From assembly GCA_013339895.1 (NCBI GenBank), contig JABACO010000019.1, positions 5,470,484 to 5,534,483 on the forward strand: a DNA stretch of 64,000 bases. Direction: 5' to 3'. This document shows, in pieces, positions 1 through 9,997 of this stretch. The notes beneath the pieces were generated by a model. It searched no databases and was not told the DNA's origin. It worked only from the letters and a program-made list of their open reading frames with translations. Origin of the DNA: Ephydatia muelleri (taxonomy: Eukaryota; Porifera; Demospongiae; Spongillida; Spongillidae). Each line of letters opens with the position of its first letter. Position 1 is the first letter of the stretch. The translations under genes and the position numbers were made by a program.

Positions 1-256
1 TATTGCAGGTGTGTCATGGTTTAGCATGATGACCGATGAAGCACTCAAGCTGGGAAAAGGGTACCCGAGATTCATGCTGAATGCATCAATCAACTTTCAA
101 GATGATTGCATGTGTTGGGCTATTTAGCGGTTTTCCCCACAGAAGTGGATTTCTCCCTGATAGAGGGTTTAGGAGAGATGTGGGGCTCATCTCTCCCAAA
201 TTCAGTTCCCTTTTGTACTCAGACTAGTTATCAGGAGCTTCAGGCAGTTTTACTAA
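1..256. other. Unassigned left edge
   Basis: The plus strand is open from base 2 to a TAG at about 127 (about 41 codons, containing SWFSMMTDEALKLGKG). This could be the end of an exon or a transposase relic, but I do not recognise it. Nothing else is visible before the 22-bp satellite. Confidence 0.2.
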
Positions 257-1284
257 GTGCTGTAGCTGTATTGCTTGTATGCTGTAGCTGTATTGGATGT
301 ATGCTGTAACTGTATTGGATGTATGCTGTAGCTGTATTGGATGTATGCTGTAACTGTATTGGATGTATGCTGTAGCTGTATTAGATGTATGCTGTAACTG
401 TATTGGATGTATGCTGTAGCTGTATTGGATGTATGCTGTAGCTGTATTGGATGTATGCTGTAGCTGTATTGGATGTATGCTGTAGCTGTATTGGATGTAT
501 GCTGTAGCTGTATTGGATGTATGCTGTAGCTGTATTGGATGTATGCTGTAGCTGTATTGGATGTATGCTGTAGCTGTATTGGATGTATGCTGTAGCTGTA
601 TTAGATGTATGCTGTAGCTGTATTGGATGTATGCTGTAGCTGTATTGGATGTATGCTGTAGCTGTATTGGATGTATGCTGTAACTGTATTGGATGTATGC
701 TGTAACTGTATTGGATGTATGCTGTAGCTGTATTGGATGTATGCTGTAACTGTATTGGATGTATGCTGTAGCTGTATTGGATGTATGCTGTAACTGTATT
801 GGATGTATGCTGTAGCTGTATTGGATGTATGCTGTAGCTGTATTGGATGTATGCTGTAGCTGTATTGGATGTATGCTGTAGCTGTATTGGATGTATGCTG
901 TAGCTGTATTAGATGTATGCTGTAGCTGTATTGGATGTATGCTGTAGCTGTATTGCTTGTATGCTGTAGCTGTATTAGATGTATGCTGTAGCTGTATTGC
1001 TTGTATGCTGTAGCTGTATTAGATGTATGCTGTAGCTGTATTGGATGTATGCTGTAGCTGTATTGGATGTATGCTGTAGCTGTATTGGATGTATGCTGTA
1101 GCTGTATTGGATGTATGCTGTAGCTGTATTGGATGTATGCTGTAGCTGTATTGGATGTATGCTGTAGCTGTATTGGATGTATGCTGTAGCTGTATTGGAT
1201 GTATGCTGTAGCTGTATTGGATGTATGCTGTAGCTGTATTCGATGTATGCTGTAGCTGTATTGGATGTATGCTGTAGCTGTATT
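257..1284. repeat. 22-bp tandem satellite, about 47 copies
   Basis: The unit is 22 bp and contains TGTATTGGATGTATGCTGTA. Copies differ mainly by AGCTG/AACTG and GGATG/AGATG/GCTTG. Because 22 is not a multiple of 3, the reverse strand stays open over three-copy cycles and reads as a 22-residue Tyr/Ser/His/Gln peptide repeat. That long frame is a by-product of the satellite and not a gene. Confidence 0.95.
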
Positions 1285-2992
1285 GTGGACTAGTGTGTTG
1301 AGTTGTTGACAGCGGCGTGCACAACAGATGACGCACCAAAATATGTGAAGTGTCATTGGGCAAGGTAGCGTACATGATATAGAAGCTGTAACAGAATAGG
1401 GACTCCAAAAAACATGGCCGCCGACCTTCCCGGGATGACACTGCATCCCTCGCTACAGTCTATGGAGCACGTGATTCACTCTATATATAATCTCTGGTGT
1501 CATTCAGTTTGTCCCCAATATGCTGCCATACTGAACATAAGGATGGGGGGGGGGGGATCCAGTATACATTCGTAATTTTATATACATGTGATGCGCAACA
1601 TTAGGCACCCCGGTTCTTAAAGCCTATGTACGTACGTATGTGTCAGTGTCGTAGCGACACATACCTTTTTAGCGCGATTGCGTGGGGGCATGATCCGTTG
1701 CTCGAGCTGCCTGCAGTCAACTGTCTTAAACCACGAGAGGGAGGCAACCACCAGTGGCTCCACCCCTAGCACGTTCCATTTTCGACTCATGTTCTATTTA
1801 TTAAAATAAGCTTTCGACACGTGACTATGACGTGTGATCTAACCATTCCTCGACTGCCAAATTATTAAAGGTTAATGTCACTAAAAATGACCTATCATGT
1901 ACCGCACACATGCATAAGAATGTGTGAGCTGACCATTGTGTGGGCAAAAATAAACTGAAGTCAATGTGTGTGCAATGGATCAATCTATGGACCAATCCTA
2001 TGGGTCATGTGCAAAGGACCAATCCAATGGGAATATGCTGTATGTACAATAGATCAACCCTATGGGGACACGATGCATTTTACAAAGAACCTGATGCATT
2101 TAGAGAGGACAAATCCTATGGGACAGTGCACATGTACCTATGCACGGTCTCAGTGAGGGCTCTATATGTCAAGCATGAAGGACGAGTTGTATGGGAACTC
2201 AACATGCACAAAGAGTATAGTTGTCAAAAGGAATACTTGTACAGTGGATACGTGCAACAATACACAGATAACATCCACAACAGTGAAATAGAATGCATGT
2301 GCCTGTCACTGAGTGTGTGTACCATCACTACCAGACAGGTTTATTGTATGGCACATACATGTAGAACCATCTGGTATGTGCAAGTGTACCTGCAAGTGTG
2401 AGAATATGCCATAACAATGAGTACAGTCAGTGTGTGCAATAATGCAAGCGGTGTGCACAATTGTGAGCCAGCATGAGCGCATGCATGTTCATGCACTATG
2501 TGTGAGTTGAAAGTTGTGTAAAGAAATAACAATCCGAACTGAATCACTGCAATGTAGCCGAGTGGGCGAGGCAGGAATAAGACGGGAATTTTAGCAAGGA
2601 TTATGGCAAATTGGAAAGCACGACTAGAGGATTATGCATGTGCGAGTGCGTAGCAAATAGCCTTACGCACGCCGTGTTGAATACAGCCATGGGAGACGCA
2701 AGATTACTGCACTGCTTGGATCCATTAATTTGGCACGATCGTCTTGCGAAGTGAGAAGTCCTCTTCTTTGTTCTCTTAATCTACCCACATAAAACCACTG
2801 CCTGGGTGAGGCAAAAATAGTTGCAAACGGCTAGACGAGAGGCTAGCTTAGTGTAAGGCGGAGAATGGGTGGAGAATGGACGGAACAAAGAAGTTATCGA
2901 AATTTATTGTGGAATGGGAGTACGGAACGCGGGTTGCGCGCAATAGTTGTGCGAATCGAGCTGGAAATGTGCATTAACTTTGCACATAGCTG
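1285..2992. other. Non-coding stretch with degenerate CCAATCCTATGGG motifs
   Basis: No convincing gene. A G-run lies near 1546. Between about 1988 and 2125 a short motif recurs four times with changes (ACCAATCCTATGGG, ACCAATCCAATGGG, ATCAACCCTATGGG, ACAAATCCTATGGG), which suggests an old decayed minisatellite. The plus-strand frame across it (1940-2401) has no recognisable domain. Confidence 0.4.
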
Positions 2993-3110
2993 CATGTGTA
3001 TCTCCGTAACGGATGACGTAAAAAAAAGTAATGAACAGAACACATCGACCCCTCTACCTATACACCGAATTTGATGCGATTTGAAAGCGCCTACCTGAAG
3101 GTATATTTTA
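2993..3110. repeat. Fragment of foldback MITE family A
   Basis: Contains TATCTCCGTAACGGATGACG, AATGAACAGAACA, then GCGATTTGAAAGCGCCTACC. The same ordered blocks occur in both arms of the foldback elements at 42207-42846 and 52527-53303. Only part of one arm is present, so this is a degraded relic. Confidence 0.6.
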
Positions 3111-3774
3111 CCTTATTACCGATCAACAAATTTGATTGCATTAAATTCCATTCCAGCATCATCAATTTTAAAACAGAAAACAAAAGCTATACCACGACTA
3201 CCATTGCTTATGATATCTGAACTACAAGAGGATATGTGAAATGAAACATAATCATACCATACAATTAGTACTGGCACACAATACAAAATTCGTCATCAAG
3301 GATAATAGTGTGGACAAAAGTTCCCATGAAACAGCGCTATGCAGTACCTCCTCGTGAATATCCTGTTACTACTTCAGTCACACTCTTGTCCGTCACAATA
3401 TTCATGCAGGGTGTTCGTAATATGCTTTTTTTAAAGCCATCATGCAGAAAGATGTGATGTTTGTACTAGTCCTCATTGCTTCAAATTAAACCTTTTTTCC
3501 TGCATGTGTAATACAGACAATGTCTCATACACTGCTTTGATGGCGGGCAAAGTGCTGTGTATGGAATGACCCTGCTACAGTGTTCCTCACGATCATGCAT
3601 GAGATTCAGACTGGTACAACAATCATATTTATTCTAGACAAGTTGGTCATGTACGAATCGAATACAGAATAATTTAGGCCGATAGGTAAGACTATACATG
3701 CATGCATGTATATATATGCGATGAACAAATGCTAAGTTTTTGATGGCCTAAATCTCCTATGCCTAGCAACTAAT

Positions 3775-3972
3775 TCACGAGTGTATATTTAGCATGCTCA
3801 GATTATGACAACATTGGCGGAATAGTTCTTCATGGATATTAGGATATTTCACCCAGCGGACAGTACACCCCCAAAATATCACAAATTCGTCCGTACATTT
3901 GGTCTTAGCCTTTACCAATCGTTTGTCACACATCCTGCAATGTAGCTGTACTTGTTTCAGGTGATAATCCAT
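3775..3972 (-). CDS. Small zinc-finger-like reading frame, possible relic exon
   Basis: A 65-codon frame whose start is followed by LHCRMCDKRL and which ends with IHEELFRQCC. The spacing CxxC ... IH..xFxxCC resembles an N-terminal zinc-binding module that I associate with cnidarian and sponge transposon-derived proteins (CRxCG ... IHPxxFCxxC). That link is from memory and unproven. No matching downstream exon was found, and the second cysteine pair is CC instead of CxxC, so it may be decayed. Confidence 0.35.
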   Translation of the reverse strand: MDYHLKQVQLHCRMCDKRLVKAKTKCTDEFVIFWGCTVRWVKYPNIHEELFRQCCHNLSMLNIHS

Positions 3973-4955
3973 TCCTGATTGGTGTCACGCATATAATAAA
4001 ACAACCGCAACGCATGTCGTTTATTCTATTTATACAAAAATAAAAATAATAATAATAAAAATCAATTCCGGGTGTACAGAATATGCGTTAAGGGTTCTGG
4101 AGTGTACTGTCTTGTTGTTGCTTGACTAGTGATGAATGGAATAGCACGTCTACTATCAGAGGACGTTCCTGGAGTCGGCTCGAACAAGTCTTGTAATGGA
4201 AAACATCCATTTGTGCTCCCACGTGACTGTATTAACTCCAAAACGACATTTACACCGCTGCGCAGAAGCGGGCTGAGGAAGATACTTGGAGTGTAGGGTT
4301 TAGGGCACGGCGCGCGAACTAGGTCAACGTTTCACTCACATTCCGAATCTTTTGTCGACAAACACCCGTCTCATTTCTGATCGGTCAATGAATGAGGGCG
4401 CCTTCGGCGCCATACTGAGCGCAACCCGCGGATAGTCTACACTCCTTGCGCAGTTTTGTTTCGTTTTATTTGGTGGGTGCGTACGAATTTGTTTAGTACT
4501 TTAAATAATTGCTTTTGTATTATTTTTGTACAAACATGTACCATCCTTAATGAGGTAGTTTCGTCAGTGGTTTGCTATAAAACTACAAAAATCTGATCTT
4601 CGTGGTATTTGCAAAACAAATTGTGGCAGTTGTACCTAAGTATGCGACATTGAAGATGACTAATGTGCGCTTATTTCAATCGCCAAAACTTTGTCTGGCT
4701 TGAAGTACAAATGCCCATTTATTGTACGTTCACAATTAAAGTTACGGTACTTATTGTTTATGTTATATTTACAATTGACAGTGTTTGTGTTATGCCAGTA
4801 TACATTGTGTAAATGAACCTTTAACATTCTTGAACACAACACTTGCATCCACATACATATACACACACATACACACACATACACACACATACACACACAT
4901 ATGCACTTCTACACATGTGGCAAAACATTATAACACTGGCTAATAATGATGGACA
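3973..4955. other. Non-coding stretch with a short TACACACA array
   Basis: No gene recognised. ACATACACACACAT repeats occupy about 4857-4902. The rest is AT-rich unique sequence. Confidence 0.4.
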
Positions 4956-4958
4956 CCA

Positions 4959-5440
4959 TGGCGTAGGAGCTGGGGCGGCAGCAGCGGCCATGGCCGCTGC
5001 ACTTTTTCACAACAACAACAACAAAAAAATTAATAGGTCGACAAGCGCGCATGTATCACTTTAATTAGCTGAGCAATTGCTGCTAGTTAATGACATGCAA
5101 GTGGTCTTCAAATCGATTGCGAGAGCTAGTTCAAGCTAGGCTACCCGTACAACGTAGTTTACAACAGTTACCAAAAGTGGCCTTGGCTGCACTATGGCCG
5201 CTTTGTATTTTACATTATATGCGCAGAGGCAAGGTCTCAAAACAAACTACAGTTTTTGCGTTGTTTTGGGGGGTTTTCTACGCAAAAAGCGTTGGCTTCT
5301 GGGGCTCTGCCCCAGACCCCAATGGGGGAGCTTACAGCGCTCCCCCGTACCCCCTAGCTGGCCCCCCCCCCCCCCCCCGGGGGAGACGGGGAACCCCCTT
5401 TGTTGGCCGCTGCACTCTATATTCCTTTCCTACGCCACTG
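4959..5440. mobile_element. Old non-autonomous hAT-like element
   Basis: The left end reads CATGGCGTAGGAGC and the right end, reversed, reads CAGTGGCGTAGGAAAG, followed on both sides by a GCAGCGGCC block in opposite orientation. The interior has GTTGGCTTCTGGGGCTCTGC and following sequence that recurs almost unchanged inside the hAT element near 50790. No clean TSD is visible, so the boundaries are approximate. Confidence 0.5.
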
Positions 5441-5829
5441 TATTCTGTCTACATTCTAGGTCTTCAAAGCAGCATACTTGGAGCTTCTCAGTAGTTCCAG
5501 GGTCTGTATAAAACGATCATCATATCCCCTTTGAACACACCCTCACATGAAGACCATCACATCCAAAGTTGTAACGAGTGTTGAAGTATAAAAAGTGTAT
5601 CCAATAACATGCCACTCACATTACAAATCACACCATAGCAAAGGGTGCTCTGTTTGGAATGCAATTTCAGAGTCTATACAGACCATTCCATCCAAAGTTC
5701 TAATAGGCAAAGTGTTGGCCAAAGGCAGGAATGAAAGCAGTGATGCCTTCATGATATTCACCATCATTTGTTGAGCGAGTGTAATGATTGTGGTAACCAT
5801 ACATAGGGTTCACATCTATCAAGTAGCAG

Positions 5830-6095
<266 letters not shown>

Positions 6096-6312
6096 TGTCC
6101 ATAATGTGATCTTGCATGTGTTTGTGCTGCTGTTTCGATGAATATGACATATACGTACACATGCACACAATGGACAGACAGATGTAGCACTGTGCGCGCG
6201 TGCATCTGAGTACTGTATGTATATGCCACTCGTGAGTGTGCATGCGCGTGTGCATACGCCTACGTCTGTTCGAACGAAAACTTGAATGCAACCAGTTCAA
6301 CCTGTATACCGG

Positions 6313-7262
6313 TACACGGCCAATAAGTACCGCCTGCGTTACGCAAGCGTTATTTATCGCTTGCGTCACTGATGCGTTCGAAACGGCGTATCGCAGGCGA
6401 TCGTTGATACGGAGGCTATGATCTTACCGAATACGGTAGCGTGTAAAAATTTTGCGTAACGCAAACGTCATGCACGGCTCCGTGACGCTGGCGATTTAGC
6501 AAAAAAGGTGTTACGCGTGCTATACGCAAGTGTATCGGACTGTAGCCTGCAACCGCAGCCGCACCAGAGATAATATATAGATGCAAAGTTCACTGTTCTG
6601 TTGCCACGTGGAATTTCAAACTTGCGACTGTACATAGAATACAATTCTCAAGCTTCCACCTCGGTATGATGTATTTAGTCTTCTCATGTGTATGACTCGT
6701 ATGTCTTATTGTTTTACAGGTGGCATTGGAGACTGGATTGTTTATTGGCAGCTTTCACATGGAGCAAGCAACATTTTTGTTTGGTGCATTATTTGGAGCC
6801 TGTGCTGAGTGGTATACTGAGCCCGAGTGGGGTTGTCCACTGCTAACAATGACGAAGGTGATTCATTGCACAGCATCAACACTTGTCAGCTGTGCAGTCT
6901 CTGTCGTACACCAGTGTGACAGCCAATGTGTCTTGGCAGAACAGGAGACAACATCAAGAATTGAACGAGTACTGGTGACACAAAAGAAAACTGTCTTGGC
7001 AGAACACAGACAACAATATGTACTGTTGTAACATAATTTGTATACATTGTTTGCCATAAAAATGACATGTTTGAGTTTATTGTTTACCAGTAACTACTAG
7101 TACAGACGCGGGCGTGGTATAGAAACCACCATACGTCACTTTTACGAATACGGGTACGTAGCGGAGGCGTACACGCATGCTATACGCAAATTATTGCTAC
7201 GCTTCCCAAAAAATCGGTTACCCATCGCTTGCGTTACGCTCGCAATTTATCGGATCCGTGTA
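6313..7262. mobile_element. Probable non-autonomous DNA element with TACACGG ends
   Basis: Both ends carry TACACGG facing inward, followed within about 20 bp by GCGTTACGCAAGCG (left) and, reversed from the right, GCGTAACGCAAGCG. Further CGTAACGC/GCGTTACGC and TATACGC motifs are repeated in the 6310-6540 and 7105-7262 ends, as expected for subterminal transposase-binding repeats. No certain TSD was found. The centre holds the exon-like frame at 6720-7031. Confidence 0.5.
6720..7031 (+). CDS. Exon-like frame inside the TACACGG element, function unknown
   Basis: Directly follows TTGTTTTACAG, a good splice acceptor, and runs 103 codons to a TAA, followed by CCATAAAAATGAC, a weak poly(A) context. 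The protein has a hydrophobic start (GLFIGSFHMEQATFLFGALFGAC) and a CAVSVVHQCDSQC stretch, and is not recognised. It could be the last exon of a transposon gene or a captured host exon. Confidence 0.3.
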   Translation: MALETGLFIGSFHMEQATFLFGALFGACAEWYTEPEWGCPLLTMTKVIHCTASTLVSCAVSVVHQCDSQCVLAEQETTSRIERVLVTQKKTVLAEHRQQYVLL

Positions 7263-7298
7263 GCAATTCCAACGTATCTGTAACGGAATCCAATTATT

Positions 7299-7692
7299 CA
7301 GTGGCGGATTTAGGAGAGGGGGGGGGGGACGTGGAGGGCGCACGCCCCCCTCCCTAGCATATGGATGACAAAAAAATTCTAATAAGTTAACCTTTGCCGG
7401 CATGTATTTTACGTTCATTCGCGCGTGCGTGTGAAGTATACCTAGGTAGCACCATAGTGGTAGCACGTAGGTAGGTACATGTACATGTAGATATTTTCTG
7501 TGTGCCCAAAGGTATCGGACCTGAAGCGGAATGGCCCCCCCCCCCCCCACTTTTCGTATATCGGACCTGAAGCGCCCCCCCCCCCCCCCCCCCCACTTTT
7601 TGTATGGGGCCTGACCTTAAGCACCCCCCTCGCTGAAATCCTGGATACGCCACTTGCGCCCCCCCTAACTCTAAATCCTGCGTCCGCCCCTG
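7299..7692. mobile_element. hAT-type MITE with 5-bp TSD TTATT
   Basis: Left end CAGTGGCGGATTTAGGAG; right end reversed CAGGGGCGGACGCAGGATTT. TTATT lies immediately outside both ends (7294-7298 and 7693-7697). CAG...CTG ends with a 5-bp duplication fit the hAT5-type subgroup, not the usual 8-bp hAT duplication. The interior has G/C runs and a duplicated GTATCGGACCTGAAGCG segment (about 7513-7610). No coding capacity. Confidence 0.75.
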
Positions 7693-7780
7693 TTATTGGC
7701 CGTGTAGATTGGTGCAATGTGGGCAACGACGTAGCAAAAAATATTGCTGTTAGTCACGTGACATATAGTGCCGGGTGTAG

Positions 7781-8200
7781 CTAAAAGTAGGAGTAGGAGT
7801 AGGAGTTGATGTCTAAAAGTAGGAGTATAGGAGTAGGAGTTGATGTCTAAAAGTAGGAGTAGGAGTTGATGTCTAAAAGTAGGAGTAGGAGTAGGAGTTG
7901 ATGTCTAAAAGTAGGAGTAGGAGTAGGAGCAGGAGTAGAGGTCTAAAAGTAGGAGTAAGAGTAGGAGTTGATGTCTAAAAGTAGGAGTAGGAGTAGGAGC
8001 AGGAGTAGGAGTCGGTGTCTAGTAGGAGTAGGAATTGAGGTCTAAAAGTAGGATTAGGAGTAAGAGCAGGAGTAGGAGTCGGTGTCTAGTAGGAGTAGGA
8101 GTTGAGGTCTAAAAGTAGGATTAGGAGTTTATGTCTAAAACTAGGAGTAAGAGTAGGAGCAGGAGTAGGAGTTGATGTCTAAAAGGAGTATAGGAGTTGA
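7781..8200 (+). repeat. Left terminal minisatellite of MULE2
   Basis: The unit is about 26-32 bp: two to four GTAGGA blocks, then GTTGATGTCTAAAA. Internal variants carry GAGGTCT, GGTGTCT and GCAGGA. It is the inverted counterpart of the array at 36270-37025. Copy number and unit phasing differ between the ends, so the arrays have evolved by slippage after insertion or differ by origin. Confidence 0.95.
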
Positions 8201-8263
8201 TCTTATAGTAAGCTCTGGCACTATCTATGGTTATATATACCAAGAGTTGAATCATAGGACAAG

Positions 8264-8942
8264 TTATAACATATAATTAGTATAGAAGTATAGTAGTATC
8301 CAGTATTGACATGTGACAAGTGAACCACAATAGCCATAGAAATGTCCAGAAATGGGGAAAATGTGTTTGATTTGATCAGCAATTGATATTCCACATTTAG
8401 ATGTAGGATGTAAAGTGAATTCTACAACACAGCGTTCTGATTTTGGACTGGGACAGTGTGATGAGTTGCATTTATTAGAAATAGCGAGTTTCCATACATG
8501 AAGAAAAAACTGCAAGCACATGGAATTTTCTGACCCAAAGCAATCAATTTTTTTCCCTGTTCTTTTCAAAGTTAGTTTTGAATGTATGAAATCCAAAATA
8601 GTAGTTTTGCCCTTATGAATATCACCAGTTAACATAGTTGATAACCCAGACTTCAAAGCTTGTTCTGCTTCACTCAATCCAAACATGGTTAGAAACATGG
8701 AATTCTGAGAAGAGTACAGAAGAAGAGTTGTCAAGAAGTTGTCAGAAGTACAAGTGTTGGTATATTTTGAATGCATCCATGGTATAGTTGGTGGGAGATA
8801 ACATTTTGGACAAAAGAAGTCATGTGTTCTTTTAGGAACTGGAATGCCACAGACATGTAAACAATGATTGTGATACCATCTCGCACACTTGCAGCATACA
8901 TGAATATTAAATTCTTTTTGCTGTGTGCCATAAATAGCCTTA
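8264..8942 (-). pseudogene. MULE2 transposase, C-terminal part (second half of the PHD finger onward)
   Basis: The reading frame resumes just inside the CACTA-1 boundary with KAIYGTQQKEF, then the PHD remainder VCCKCARWYHNHC and FFCPKCY (C-x2-C, H-x2-C, C-x2-C). About 150 further residues include CNSSHCPSPKSERC, and the stop is near 8264. The first two PHD cysteines (LLCVCQTPW) are 22.5 kb away at about 31490. Joining across one copy of the TTA duplication keeps frame without any change, so this is the severed 3' end of the gene at 31460-36203. An apparent ATG upstream (8968) lies within the CACTA end and is artificial. Confidence 0.85.
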
Positions 8943-9236
8943 CACCATGCCAAATTGAAATTATCCACAAGGTGTATCCGCCCGTTTTACACGTGTTATA
9001 TGCGTGTGTGTACATGCTGCATATGCATTTGATGTATAACTTGTGTTTTCGCTCGTAGTTATCCACTATATCGTTTAACGCGCGTTACTCTAGATGTATA
9101 ACAAGCGTTTCAGTCTACTTACGCATGTTATACACCGAGGTGTGGATTGCGTGTTTACACTTTGTATACAACGACCGCATTCAACCTGGATAAGCTTTGT
9201 ATATCCTAAGGCGTATAACCGGGAATTTAATTTGTC
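8943..9236. repeat. CACTA-1 3' terminal region with subterminal repeats
   Basis: Clustered variants of GTTATACA, GTGTATAAC, GTTATCCAC and ACGCGTTAC follow the CACCATGCC end. The same 3' region, reversed, closes CACTA-2 at about 15475-15773, with about 80-90% similarity by eye. Such motifs in CACTA elements bind the element's own accessory or transposase proteins. Confidence 0.8.
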
Positions 9237-9298
9237 GTTATGCCGGGGATGTGCATGGTGACACGACACAACTGCAAACGTGATTGTATTGCTGACTT

Positions 9299-9640
9299 TT
9301 GCCGTCGTACTCATCATTCCCCTCTTTTGGAGCAAGGTTGTGGTATTGGTCCAGCCAAAGCCCCGGTGACATTGTGATACCAAACTGGTCACAGTCTCGG
9401 TCTGCAGCATTAGACATCAAGGTTATACATACCCTCAAAAATTCTAAGATTTCAGATGCTTGTCAGACCTCAGGTGCCTCAGCTGCAGTGAGTGAAGAGG
9501 TGCTTTGGGTTGTCTCAAAAGAGGCTAAATGTGAGTGGAGGCGTATGGAGACTGGGAAATCACTGCTAATGAAACATTCTCAAGAATTGCAGGCTCCTGG
9601 TCATCCACTCCCACTCATTCAACTCTGAACTCTAAATGCA
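9299..9640 (+). pseudogene. Relic of a LINE C-terminal domain inside CACTA-1
   Basis: The plus-strand frame reads GDIVIPNWSQSRSAALDIKV, then SDACQTSGASAAVSEEV and KCEWRR. This resembles the PAD..(V/I)..W..G.PAA(L/F)D(I/V) segment and the following alanine-rich segment of the LINE domain at 53627-54270. There are no catalytic or RT parts here. The match is by eye and the fragment looks decayed. Confidence 0.4.
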
Positions 9641-9997
9641 ATGTTCTACTGAATAGTGTTGTATAACTGGTTGCAATGATATGCAGAATAATTTATGCAT
9701 GCATATTGCCATATGATGTCAATTTCTTTCTTTACATGTACAAAGCAATATCAACATTTAGCTACCCAGTTTACCGCTTCAATAATACAGTATGATGAAT
9801 TTGCTACTGAAAAATGTATCTGTTTTCACATAACTAGCCTGATTAATACCTGTCTTAGAGTGGTCACAACATAAGCCTGCTGCTGCTGCGTGATGACTGA
9901 GGCGAATGATTAATGATTTTTATCTGTCAACGCAATATGTAAATCAGCTGAAAATTTTATATAATAATAGCAAATGAAAGCACATTTAATAATGGTT
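9641..9997. other. CACTA-1 3' untranslated stretch
   Basis: AT-rich sequence between the transposase stop and the LINE relic. No gene or repeat was recognised. Confidence 0.4.

Noticed and set aside
601..1446. Long reverse-strand frame encoding a Tyr/Ser/His/Gln peptide repeat
   Set aside because: It is translation of the 22-bp satellite; frames stay open because the unit contains no reverse-strand stop.
2550..2600. Possible tRNA or SINE A box (TAGCCGAGTGGG)
   Set aside because: No B box or acceptor-stem pairing downstream; a chance match is likely.
8943..8968. ATG at 8968 as true start of the PHD protein
   Set aside because: These bases are inside the CACTA-1 terminus; the real upstream coding lies at 31460 and beyond.
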